From NCBI GenBank assembly GCA_016779015.1, contig JADHOK010000002.1, positions 1 through 40,358 on the forward strand: 40,358 nucleotides of DNA. The letters are read 5' to 3'. The stretch's first letter is position 1; every line of letters begins with the position of its first letter. The translations under genes and the position numbers were made by a program. The notes under the pieces were generated by a model. It was not told the origin of the DNA, searched no databases, and saw nothing but the letters and a program-made list of their open reading frames with translations. Below are positions 16,694 through 24,128 of this stretch, in pieces. The stretch comes from PS1 clade bacterium (GTDB lineage: Bacteria > Pseudomonadota > Alphaproteobacteria > RS24).

Positions 16694-17398
16694 TTACTGT
16701 TCTACGCGCACCAGCAATTGTTCGACCACCGGCGTTATGTTTTCCACGATGACCTCCACGCCATCACGATTGGGGTGGATGCGGTCGCCGAGATTGAGCC
16801 TCGGGTCACCGGCCACGCCTTCGAGGAAAAAAGGATAAAACACCAAGCCATATTGTTTGGCAAGGCGCGGATAAAGGCCGTTAAAAGCGCGCTCATAGGC
16901 AGGCCCCAAATTGGGCGCGGCCAGCATACCGGCCAGCATTACTTTGAGGCCGCGCGCTTGCAACGTCTCGATGATTTGCCGCAGGTTTTTCTCGGTCATT
17001 TGCGGCGATAGACCGCGCAGCATGTCATTGGCCCCAAGCTCGACAATCACCGCTTGGGTTTTATCATTGACCACCCAATCGAGCCGCGCCAGCCCACCGG
17101 CGCTGGTGTCTCCGGACACGCCGCCATTATGCACTATGACGCGGTGACCTTTGGCCAGTAGCGCGGTCTGCAATTGTGCGGTAAAGCCGTCTTGCGGGGC
17201 CAGCCCGTAGCCGGCGGTCAGGCTGTCACCCAAGGCGACCAAATGTATGGGCGCCGGGTCGCCACTGGCGGTTTGCGCCTGCGCGGGTATCATGAGAGCC
17301 AATGCGAGGCTTATCTGGAGGCTTATTATAAAGCCTATGATACCGCCCATGCTAACGCCCATCCAGCGCCGCCGAACGCGCGTAAACAGACTATGCAT
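16694..17398 (-). CDS. SGNH/GDSL arylesterase, TesA-like
   Basis: The frame runs up to 17704, but that would overlap the divergent ABC gene. ATGs at 17407, 17398, 17362 and 17350 are the realistic starts, and I use 17398 (234 residues). A signal peptide ends near AQAQ (about residue 42). The SGNH blocks are GDSL with Ser59, block II NGGVSGDTSAGG from residue 91, GAND with Asn124, and DRIHPN with Asp205 and His208. E. coli TesA is a periplasmic lysophospholipase/thioesterase. Divergence from a YbbA/YbbP-like pair supports orthology. Confidence 0.9.
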   Translation of the reverse strand: MHSLFTRVRRRWMGVSMGGIIGFIISLQISLALALMIPAQAQTASGDPAPIHLVALGDSLTAGYGLAPQDGFTAQLQTALLAKGHRVIVHNGGVSGDTSAGGLARLDWVVNDKTQAVIVELGANDMLRGLSPQMTEKNLRQIIETLQARGLKVMLAGMLAAPNLGPAYERAFNGLYPRLAKQYGLVFYPFFLEGVAGDPRLNLGDRIHPNRDGVEVIVENITPVVEQLLVRVEQ

Positions 17399-17436
17399 AC
17401 GTCCCATGCCGCCCGATTTATCGCAATTAAACGGGT

Positions 17437-17461
17437 TTGACGCGGTTTCGCGTTCTATATA
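17437..17461. promoter_or_regulatory. Divergent promoter region, esterase / ABC ATPase
   Basis: Within the 112-bp gap, ACGCG-GTTT-CGCGT (17440-17453) is a hairpin-like dyad directly before a self-complementary TATATA (17456-17461) that could serve as a -10 element on either strand. TTGACG at 17437 is only 13 bp from it, too close for a standard -35. The assignment is tentative. Confidence 0.3.
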
Positions 17462-17510
17462 GGACAAACCGACTTGTGTTTTATCAGCCATATAAGGAAA
17501 GACCACCCGC

Positions 17511-18179
17511 ATGTCATCTGCAGTTATTGAGACAAAAAATTTGACCGTTACCCTGCCCAGTCGGGCCGGTGACGTCAATATACTTCGCGGTATTGATTTA
17601 ACGGTGGCGCGCGGTGAAACCGTCGGCCTTATCGGCCCGTCGGGGTCGGGCAAAACCACATTGCTGATGGTGCTGGCCGGTTTGGAACCGCCGACCGGCG
17701 GCACAGTAAGCGTGGCGGCGCATGATTACGCTGATATGAGCGAGGATGATTTGGCGCGCTTTCGGCGCACCCATATCGGCATTGTGTTTCAAAGCTTTCA
17801 TTTGGTGCCGACCATGACGGCGTTGGAAAACACCGCCTTGCCGCTGGAGCTGGCCGGTGAAAAAGACTGCCGCGCCCGCGCCGCCGAGGTGTTGGGGGAG
17901 GTCGGCCTGTCAGACCGACACGACCATTATCCGGCGCAAATGTCGGGCGGCGAGCAGCAGCGCGTGGCGCTGGCGCGCGCCATGGTGGCCAATCCGCCGG
18001 TGCTGTTCGCCGATGAGCCGACCGGCAATCTCGACCAGAAAACTGGCGAGAGCATCATGCAATTGATTTTGAACCTCGCCAAAAATCGCAATGCGACTTT
18101 GTTTCTCATCACCCATGACCGCGCTTTGGCGGAAAAATGCGACCGCATGCTGACCATGCGCGACGGGGTGTTGGTCTGA
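17511..18179 (+). CDS. ABC transporter ATP-binding protein, YbbA/LolD-like
   Basis: The product has 222 residues. Walker A GPSGSGKT is at 42-49, the Q-loop is VFQSFHLVP (about 92-100), the signature MSGGEQQR is at 144-151, and Walker B is VLFADEPTGNLD (164-175). It belongs to the MacB/LolD/FtsE group that pairs with FtsX-type permeases. The next gene overlaps its stop by one base (TGATG), so the two form one transporter. In E. coli ybbA-ybbP also diverge from tesA. Their substrate is unclear, and lipid or lysophospholipid handling in the envelope is an inference. Confidence 0.94.
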   Translation: MSSAVIETKNLTVTLPSRAGDVNILRGIDLTVARGETVGLIGPSGSGKTTLLMVLAGLEPPTGGTVSVAAHDYADMSEDDLARFRRTHIGIVFQSFHLVPTMTALENTALPLELAGEKDCRARAAEVLGEVGLSDRHDHYPAQMSGGEQQRVALARAMVANPPVLFADEPTGNLDQKTGESIMQLILNLAKNRNATLFLITHDRALAEKCDRMLTMRDGVLV

Positions 18180-20773
18180 TGGTCGCGCCGCGAACCGGGC
18201 AAAAACGACTGGGCTGGGGGCTGGCGTTGAGACTGGCGCAGCGCGAAATGCGCGGCGATGGCGGCACCGGTTTTCTGTCCGGTTTCCGGATTTTTCTGCT
18301 CTGTCTCATTCTGGGTATCTTCACCATTTCCGGCGTCGGTTCGCTATCCGCCTCCTTGGTCGCCGGCATGGTGGCGCAAGGCCAGAGCATATTGGGCGGC
18401 GATATTGATTTCCGCCTCATCCAACGCGCCGCCAATGATAAAGAACGGGCATGGATGGGCGCGCAAGGCGCGGTGTCGGAGATTGCCACCATGCGCGCCA
18501 TGGTGCGCCTCGCGACCCCGCAGAAAAAGTCCGACGATTTCAACCAGTCAATGCTGGTCGAAGCCAAGGCGATCGATGCGGCCTATCCGCTTTTTGGCCG
18601 CGTTGAGCTGGCCGGGGCTGACAATCTTGAGGCGGCACTGACGTCACGCGACGGGGTCTATGGCGCGGTCGCAGAACAAGGCCTGTTTGACCGTTTGGCG
18701 CTGCCGCTCGGCGCGGTGGTGCAAATGGGCGATATAGATGTGCGCCTCAATGGTGTGATTAAGAGCGAGCCCGACCGCAATGCCGGCGGTTTTCCACTGG
18801 CCCCCCGCCTGATGGTGCGCCACGATACATTGCAAGCGGCGGGCCTGCTGCGCCCCGGCGCGCTGGTTAATTATCATTATCGGTTGCGCGTGCCGCAAGG
18901 GGCCGACAATGCGGCGGTGAAGACCATCGTCGAAAGCGCGCCGCAGAAATTCCCGCTCGCCGGTTGGCGCATTCGCGACCGCAGCGATGCCTCGCCTTCC
19001 ATGCGCCGCTTTATCGAACGCCTCGGCCTGTTTTTGACACTGGTCGGTTTGACCGCTCTGGTGGTCGGCGGGGTCGGTGTCGGCAATGCCATTCACGCCT
19101 ATTTGCAACGCCGCCGCGAAACCATTGCCGTGTTGAAAGCGCTGGGCGCATCAGGGCGATTTATCTTTCGTATTTATGCCGTGCAAATCAGCCTGCTCAG
19201 TCTGGTGGCGCTGACCATCGGCCTCGGTTTGGGCGCCGCGACACCGGTGGTGGTGAAGCTTTTCTTTGCGGCGCTGCTGCCGGTCGAACTGGCGGTCGGG
19301 CTGTATCCGGCTCCGCTTATGGCGGCGGCGGGTTTCGGTCTTTTGGCGGCGGCGGCTTTTGCGCTATGGCCGCTGGGCCAGGTCGAGCTGACGCCGGTGA
19401 CGGCGTTGTTTCGCGCCGAGACGAGCGGTGAAATGCGCGCGCCGCCGATGCCCTATATCGTCGCCATTGGCGCATGTTTTATCGCTTTGGGCGGTCTGGC
19501 CATGCTGATTTCAGAACGCCGCGATGTCGCGTTGTGGTTCGCCTTGGGTGTCAGTCTGGCTTATCTGGCGCTGCGCGGTGCGGCGGCGCTACTGGTCTGG
19601 TTGGCCAGAAGGGCCGGGCGTCCCAAGCGCCCCGAATTGCGCTTGGCGCTGGCCAATATCACCCGCCCGCAAGCGCCGGTGCGCGCCGTCATGTTGTCCA
19701 TCGGTCTGTCGGTGACGCTGCTCTCGGCCATTTCCATGGTCGACGGCAATATTAACGCGCAGATTAGCGGCGACCTGCCCGAGCGCACGCCAAGCTTTTT
19801 TCTGCTCGATATCGGCCCGCAGCAAATCGACAATGTTATCGAGGCGGCGCGCGCGCAAAACGCGGTCGGGCCGATCGAGCAAGCGGCCCTGCTGCGCGGC
19901 CAAGTGATGTCGCTCAAAGGCATTGCGGCGGCCGATTATAACCCGCCGCCGGAAGCGGCTTGGGTGCTGCGCGGCGATCGCGGTCTGACCTATGCGGCGT
20001 TGCCGCCCGAAGGCGGCGAGATTGTTGCCGGCGCATGGTGGCCGGAAGACTATGCCGGCCCACCGCTGGTTTCTTTCGCGGCCGAGGAAGCGGGCGAGCT
20101 TGGCCTCTCGGTCGGGGATAAGATTACCGTCAATGTGCTGGGCCGACCGCTGGAAGCGGAGATTGCCAATTTGCGCTTTGTCGATTGGGCGTCGGGGGGG
20201 ATGAATTTCATCATGGTGTTCTCGCCCCATCCGCTCAAAAACGCGCCGCATACTTATCTGGCATCGGTCAGTCTTGAAGGAGCTGATGAGGCGGCGTTCT
20301 TGCGCACCATGACGCGCGATTTTCCCAATGTCACCATCATCCGTGTCAAAGAAGCCATCGCCACCATGCGCGATGTGCTGAACAATCTCGGCCTCGGCAT
20401 TCGCGCCATGAGCTTGGTGACCATGCTGGCCGGTATTTTGGTTCTGGCCGGTGCCATGGCCAGCGGTCATCGCGCACGGGTTTATGACGCCGTGGTGATG
20501 AAAGTGCTGGGTGCCACGCGCGGTCGCATCATGCTGGCTTTCGCGTTGGAATATGCGCTGATGGGTCTGGGGGCGGCATTGATTGCCGCCGCCGCCGGAA
20601 CGCTGGCGGCTTATGGTTTGATTGTTGGGGCGATGCAGGCGGAGTTTGTCTTTTTGCCCGCTACATTGGCGTTAAGCGTGCTGGGCGCGGTGTTTTTGAC
20701 CGTCACATTGGGGCTTTTGGGCACCTACCGGGCGCTGGGGGCGCCGGCTGCGCCGGTATTGCGCACCGAATAG
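18179..20773 (+). CDS. FtsX-like permease family protein, YbbP-like
   Basis: An earlier start at 18137 lies within the ATPase gene. The ATG at 18179 overlaps the ATPase stop and is preferred (864 residues). One N-terminal helix (about 35-60) is followed by a large periplasmic domain. Two FtsX helix bundles lie at about 280-420 and 730-850, with a third helical pair in between (about 435-500). RRRETIAVLKALGAS and HRARVYDAVVMKVLGATRGRIM are the two permease coupling motifs. It forms an ABC complex with the preceding ATPase, probably extracting a lipid-like molecule rather than importing one. Confidence 0.93.
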   Translation: MVAPRTGQKRLGWGLALRLAQREMRGDGGTGFLSGFRIFLLCLILGIFTISGVGSLSASLVAGMVAQGQSILGGDIDFRLIQRAANDKERAWMGAQGAVSEIATMRAMVRLATPQKKSDDFNQSMLVEAKAIDAAYPLFGRVELAGADNLEAALTSRDGVYGAVAEQGLFDRLALPLGAVVQMGDIDVRLNGVIKSEPDRNAGGFPLAPRLMVRHDTLQAAGLLRPGALVNYHYRLRVPQGADNAAVKTIVESAPQKFPLAGWRIRDRSDASPSMRRFIERLGLFLTLVGLTALVVGGVGVGNAIHAYLQRRRETIAVLKALGASGRFIFRIYAVQISLLSLVALTIGLGLGAATPVVVKLFFAALLPVELAVGLYPAPLMAAAGFGLLAAAAFALWPLGQVELTPVTALFRAETSGEMRAPPMPYIVAIGACFIALGGLAMLISERRDVALWFALGVSLAYLALRGAAALLVWLARRAGRPKRPELRLALANITRPQAPVRAVMLSIGLSVTLLSAISMVDGNINAQISGDLPERTPSFFLLDIGPQQIDNVIEAARAQNAVGPIEQAALLRGQVMSLKGIAAADYNPPPEAAWVLRGDRGLTYAALPPEGGEIVAGAWWPEDYAGPPLVSFAAEEAGELGLSVGDKITVNVLGRPLEAEIANLRFVDWASGGMNFIMVFSPHPLKNAPHTYLASVSLEGADEAAFLRTMTRDFPNVTIIRVKEAIATMRDVLNNLGLGIRAMSLVTMLAGILVLAGAMASGHRARVYDAVVMKVLGATRGRIMLAFALEYALMGLGAALIAAAAGTLAAYGLIVGAMQAEFVFLPATLALSVLGAVFLTVTLGLLGTYRALGAPAAPVLRTE

Positions 20774-20795
20774 ATAAAATTAAGCGCGAAACGCC

Positions 20796-20826
20796 TTGAA
20801 AATGACAAGATTTGTGCTGATATAGT
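20796..20826 (+). promoter_or_regulatory. Likely sigma-70 promoter of the BI-1 gene
   Basis: TTGAAA (20796-20801) and an extended -10, TGATATAGT (20818-20826), are separated by 19 bp. The start codon is 32 bases further on, and AAAGGA lies at 20843-20848. It sits in the 84-bp gap after ybbP. Confidence 0.5.
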
Positions 20827-20857
20827 CAGTAACGCATTTTCGAAAGGATTGAGAGAA

Positions 20858-21574
20858 ATGGCTGATAACTGGTCGGGTAATCAAACCACACAGACCACCG
20901 AGGCAGGCACGCAAGCGGTCGATGAGGGTCTGCGCATTTATATGACCAAAGTCTATAACTATATGGGGCTGGGTCTGCTGGCCACCGCGGTGACCGCTTA
21001 TATCGGGGCCGCTTCGGGGATTTATGTTGCGCTGGCGCAAACCCCGCTCATCTGGCTGGTTGTTTTCGCGCCGTTGGGCATGGTGCTCTATCTGTCGGCG
21101 CGTCTGCACCGCATGAGCGAGCGCGCGGCGAAAACCACTTTCTGGATTTATGCCGCCATGACCGGCCTGTCACTGTCTTATGTGCTGCTGGCCTTTACCG
21201 GCGTTTCGGTGGTGCGTACTTTCCTTATCACCGCCGCTTCTTTCGGTGCGCTGTCGCTTTACGGCTATACCACCAAGCGCGACTTGAGCGGCATGGGTTC
21301 GTTCCTGTTTATGGGCCTTATCGGGATTATTCTGGCGTCCATCGTCAATCTGTTCCTGCAAAGCTCGGCCATGCATTTCACGATTTCGGTAATCGGTGTG
21401 CTGATTTTTGCCGGTCTGACAGCTTATGACACGCAAGACATTAAGCGGATTTATTTCGCCGGTGACAGCCGCGAGATTGCCGAGAAAAAAGCCATTATGG
21501 GGGCGTTGCGCCTGTATCTGGACTTTATCAATATGTTCTTGTTCCTGCTGCAATTCCTCGGCAATCGCGAATAG
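20858..21574 (+). CDS. Bax inhibitor-1 / YccA family membrane protein
   Basis: The ATG at 20858 (MADNWSGNQ) has AAAGGA upstream; an earlier in-frame start at 20849 lies too close to that site. The 238-residue product has a polar N-terminal tail and seven hydrophobic helices. The C-terminal GLTAYDTQDIKRIY and ALRLYLDFINMFLFLLQ contain the paired aspartates of the TMBIM family pH sensor. Members are inner-membrane leak channels or, in E. coli, the FtsH modulator YccA. It has its own promoter and terminator and is monocistronic. Confidence 0.93.
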   Translation: MADNWSGNQTTQTTEAGTQAVDEGLRIYMTKVYNYMGLGLLATAVTAYIGAASGIYVALAQTPLIWLVVFAPLGMVLYLSARLHRMSERAAKTTFWIYAAMTGLSLSYVLLAFTGVSVVRTFLITAASFGALSLYGYTTKRDLSGMGSFLFMGLIGIILASIVNLFLQSSAMHFTISVIGVLIFAGLTAYDTQDIKRIYFAGDSREIAEKKAIMGALRLYLDFINMFLFLLQFLGNRE

Positions 21575-21596
21575 TCGCGCAGAGTTGTAATATTTT

Positions 21597-21631
21597 AAAA
21601 CCCGGCCCCGTCAAACGGGTCGGGTTTTTTT
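21597..21631. terminator. Rho-independent terminator after BI-1 gene
   Basis: AAAACCCG-GC-CCCG pairs with CGGG-T-CGGGTTTT around a TCAAA loop, followed by seven Ts. The A-rich 5' side allows it to work in both directions for the convergent DUF2794 gene. Confidence 0.88.
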
Positions 21632-21657
21632 CATGTTCAGTGTCGGGCGATGGCCTT

Positions 21658-22062
21658 CTAATCGACCAAGCGGAGAGATTTGCGGTCAAAAAACCGCATC
21701 AGCGCGGGCAGGTCGTGGCCGCGGCGCAAAACCCGCCCATCCATGGCGCGCAGCACATATTGGCCTTGCTTGCGGTGCAGGGCGGGAATTTTATCGATGC
21801 GGAATAAAGGCACTTCGCTGGCGCGGCGGAAGATCGAAAAACACGCCGCTTCGCGGCCATCGCTAATGGCATAATCGCGCCACAGACCGGCCGCCACCAT
21901 GCGGCCATAGACATTCAACAAATCGCCCAGCTCGTGGCGCGTCCACATCACCCGCTTGGGCGGGGCTTGTTTGGCGCGGCGTTCGCGCTCAAAGGCGTTG
22001 CCAACGACGACCAATTGTTTGCGGGGCATGAATGGCTTGCGCGTTTTGCTCATGGATTTCAT
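21658..22062 (-). CDS. DUF2794 domain-containing protein
   Basis: Possible ATGs are 22098, 22062 and 22053, and none has a clear ribosome site. I use 22062 (134 residues), close to the family's usual length. The core reads LLNVYGRMVAAGLWRDYAI, FSIFRRASEVPLFRIDK and LRRGHDLPALMRFFD, which is the DUF2794 pattern found almost only in alphaproteobacteria. It has a basic N-terminus and no membrane segment. Its function is unknown. The 5 x 11 bp array lies directly upstream and may belong to its promoter. Confidence 0.85.
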   Translation of the reverse strand: MKSMSKTRKPFMPRKQLVVVGNAFERERRAKQAPPKRVMWTRHELGDLLNVYGRMVAAGLWRDYAISDGREAACFSIFRRASEVPLFRIDKIPALHRKQGQYVLRAMDGRVLRRGHDLPALMRFFDRKSLRLVD

Positions 22063-22099
22063 GGTGGCGCGATGCGGGCGCGATTGCAAGGGGGCCATA

Positions 22100-22154
22100 A
22101 AAATTGCGCCAAAATTGCGCCAAAATTGCTCAGAAATTGCCCTGAAATTGCCCT
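22100..22154. repeat. Five in-phase copies of an 11-bp A-tract unit
   Basis: Units of exactly 11 bp run without gaps: AAAATTGCGCC, AAAATTGCGCC, AAAATTGCTCA, GAAATTGCCCT, GAAATTGCCCT. The consensus is RAAATTGC plus three variable bases. An AAATT tract once per helical turn predicts intrinsic curvature. The array abuts the longest possible start of the DUF2794 gene (22098). It is not CRISPR: there are no spacers. Confidence 0.9.
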
Positions 22155-22211
22155 ATTTCAGACTTTTTATTGTCCCAATTATGGTGAAACTGAAACCTGC
22201 TTGAAGAGCCC

Positions 22212-22260
22212 TGCCCGGCGCGCCGCCTCGTTCTCTCCTCCCATGACAGCGCGCCGGGCA
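22212..22260. repeat. 12-bp perfect stem-loop, GC-rich
   Basis: TGCCCGGCGCGC (22212-22223) pairs exactly with GCGCGCCGGGCA (22249-22260) around 25 bases of pyrimidine-rich loop. The plus strand continues AATTTATTTTA. It may be the terminator of a small plus-strand RNA or a protein-bound hairpin. No annotated gene ends here. Confidence 0.65.
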
Positions 22261-22339
22261 ATTTATTTTAAGCCCCATTAAGGGGGGGCACGCCTTGCGC
22301 GCGAAAAGCGCATTGCCAGCAGCTTTTTCTTCACCTAAA

Positions 22340-22382
22340 GGTTGGGGTCACAACCCGATAGCGCAGGGCCGGTCGGGTTTTT
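22340..22382 (+). promoter_or_regulatory. Attenuator-like alternative stems before the Gld-type ABC operon
   Basis: AACCCGA (22352-22358) can pair with TCGGGTT (22373-22379), followed by a short T-run to 22382: a terminator shape 22 bases before the ABC start codon. GGTTG (22340-22344) can instead pair with CAACC (22351-22355), which would use up the same bases. The two folds are mutually exclusive. The function is inferred. Confidence 0.4.
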
Positions 22383-22404
22383 GAGGGATTGACGAGTCAC
22401 ATCG

Positions 22405-23388
22405 ATGATTGAAGTCGAACATTTGGTCAAAAAGTTTGGGGATTTCACCGCCGTCGCCGACCTCTCCTTCACGGTGGAGCGCGGCCAAGTGATGGGTTTT
22501 TTGGGGCCCAATGGCGCCGGCAAATCGACCACTATGAAAATGATTACCGGCTTTTTGCGCCCGACATCGGGCACGGCGCGCATTATGGGCCTCGATATTT
22601 GTGACGATATGCTGGCCGCGCAGCGCCATTTCGGCTATCTGCCCGAAGGCGCACCGGCTTGGCCCGATATGACGCCGCGCGCTTTTTTGCAATTTATCAC
22701 CCGCATTCGCGGTCTCGACAAAGCCGCCGCGCGCGCTGCTGAAGGCCGCGCTATTGAGATGACCGAGCTGCACGGCGTGCTCGACCAGCCGATCGATACA
22801 TTGTCGAAAGGCTATCGCCGCCGCGTCGGGCTGGCGCAGGCGATTGTTCACGACCCCGATGTGCTGGTGATGGACGAGCCGACCGACGGCCTCGACCCGA
22901 ACCAGAAATTCCAAGTGCGCCGCGCCATTACCGATATGGCCGCCGACAAAGCCATCATCATCTCGACGCATATTCTAGAAGAAGTGGATGCGGTGTGCGC
23001 CGCGGCGATGATTATCGATCGCGGGCAAATTGTTGCCGAGGGTACGCCTAGCGAACTGGCGGCGCGCTCGCGCTATAGCGGCGCGGTAACGTTGACATTG
23101 GCGTCGGAAAAATTGCCCGCCGCCCGCGACATCTTAAAGGCTGTGCCGCATCGCGCGGCCGAGCTGGTGACACGCGGTGATGAAAGCACGCTGCATATTT
23201 TTGCGCCCGAGGGCGGCGAACCCGGCGCTCTGCTGGCCGATTTGCGCGCCCGTGTCGGCGAAGCCGGTTTGGCACCCCGCGCCTTGGCATTGGAGACCGG
23301 ACGCCTCGACGATGTGTTCGGCGCGCTGACCGGCAAAGCGCGTCCGGCGGCCGCAAGTTTCGATGCCGGTCAGGAGGGCAGCGCATGA
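22405..23388 (+). CDS. ABC-2 type transporter ATP-binding protein (GldA-like)
   Basis: The product has 327 residues. Walker A GPNGAGKS is at 34-41, the signature is the variant LSKGYRRR (133-140), Walker B is VLVMDEPTDGLD (153-164), and the H-loop is ISTHILEEVD. The C-terminal 100 residues are an accessory domain typical of DrrA/GldA ATPases. The ribosome site is weak (GAGGGA lies too far away). The permease start overlaps its stop by 4 bases. With the next three genes it forms a Gld-type ABC system; the substrate is unknown. Confidence 0.94.
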   Translation: MIEVEHLVKKFGDFTAVADLSFTVERGQVMGFLGPNGAGKSTTMKMITGFLRPTSGTARIMGLDICDDMLAAQRHFGYLPEGAPAWPDMTPRAFLQFITRIRGLDKAAARAAEGRAIEMTELHGVLDQPIDTLSKGYRRRVGLAQAIVHDPDVLVMDEPTDGLDPNQKFQVRRAITDMAADKAIIISTHILEEVDAVCAAAMIIDRGQIVAEGTPSELAARSRYSGAVTLTLASEKLPAARDILKAVPHRAAELVTRGDESTLHIFAPEGGEPGALLADLRARVGEAGLAPRALALETGRLDDVFGALTGKARPAAASFDAGQEGSA

Positions 23389-24128
23389 TGCGGTCTTTAA
23401 TGGCAATCACGGCGCGCGAATTTGGCGGTTATTTTGCCACGCCATTGGCTTTTGTTTTCATCATTGTGTTTTTGCTGGCCAATGGTCTGGCGACCTTTTA
23501 TCTGGGCGCTTATTTCGAAATGGGCCAAGCCGACCTGACCAGCTTTTTCATGTTCCACCCATGGCTGTATCTGTTTTTTCTGCCCGCCATTTCGATGCGG
23601 CTATGGGCCGAGGAGCGGCGCAATGGCTCGATCGAATTGCTGCTGACCCTGCCGGTGCCGCTCACCGCTGTGGTGATCGGTAAATACATCGCCGCTTTGG
23701 CGTTTTCGGCGCTGGCGCTGGCGCTCACTTTCCCGATTTGGGTGACGGTGAATTATCTCGGCCAGCCCGATAATGGCGTCATCTTTGCTTCTTATATCGG
23801 CTCGCTGATGCTGGCCGGCGGCTATCTGGCTATCGGCTCGTGCCTGTCGGCGCTGACCCGCAACCAGGTCATCGCTTTTGTTATTTCGGTGGTGGTGTGT
23901 TTTTTGTTCACCGTCTCGGGCGCGCCTTTGGTGCTGGAGATTTTTGACGGCTGGGCACCGCAAGCGCTCATCGAGACGTTGGCGAGCTTCTCTCTGCTGA
24001 CGCATTTTCGCGCCATTACCGGCGGCGTTATCGATATGCGCGATGTGATGTTCTTCGCCACGCTTATCGGCGTGTTTCTCACCGCGACAGTGATTGTCGT
24101 CGATATGAAAAAAGGTGAGGGGGCGTGA
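23385..24128 (+). CDS. ABC-2 type transporter permease (GldF-like)
   Basis: The product has 247 residues with six hydrophobic helices. The N-terminal AITAREFGGYFATPLAFVF and the loop RLWAEERRNGSIELLLTLPV are classic for ABC-2 permeases of the GldF/NosY type. It overlaps the ATPase gene by 4 bases (ATGA) and abuts the GldG-like gene. It would dimerise as the membrane channel of the complex. Confidence 0.92.
   Translation: MMRSLMAITAREFGGYFATPLAFVFIIVFLLANGLATFYLGAYFEMGQADLTSFFMFHPWLYLFFLPAISMRLWAEERRNGSIELLLTLPVPLTAVVIGKYIAALAFSALALALTFPIWVTVNYLGQPDNGVIFASYIGSLMLAGGYLAIGSCLSALTRNQVIAFVISVVVCFLFTVSGAPLVLEIFDGWAPQALIETLASFSLLTHFRAITGGVIDMRDVMFFATLIGVFLTATVIVVDMKKGEGA

Larger units (their letters stand above)
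22063..22404. other. 342-bp divergent intergenic region with repeats and hairpins
   Basis: This is the longest stretch without a convincing gene. In order it holds the 11-bp array (22100-22154), an AT-rich segment, a 12-bp stem-loop (22212-22260), a CCCC/GGGG mini-hairpin, and an attenuator-like pair of alternative stems (22340-22382) just before the ABC operon. Two structured elements and an AT-rich lead-in are compatible with a small RNA on the plus strand. I recognise no known RNA family. Confidence 0.6.

Noticed and set aside
22100-22154. CRISPR array
   Set aside because: Units are contiguous with no unique spacers and are only 11 bp long. No cas genes are nearby.
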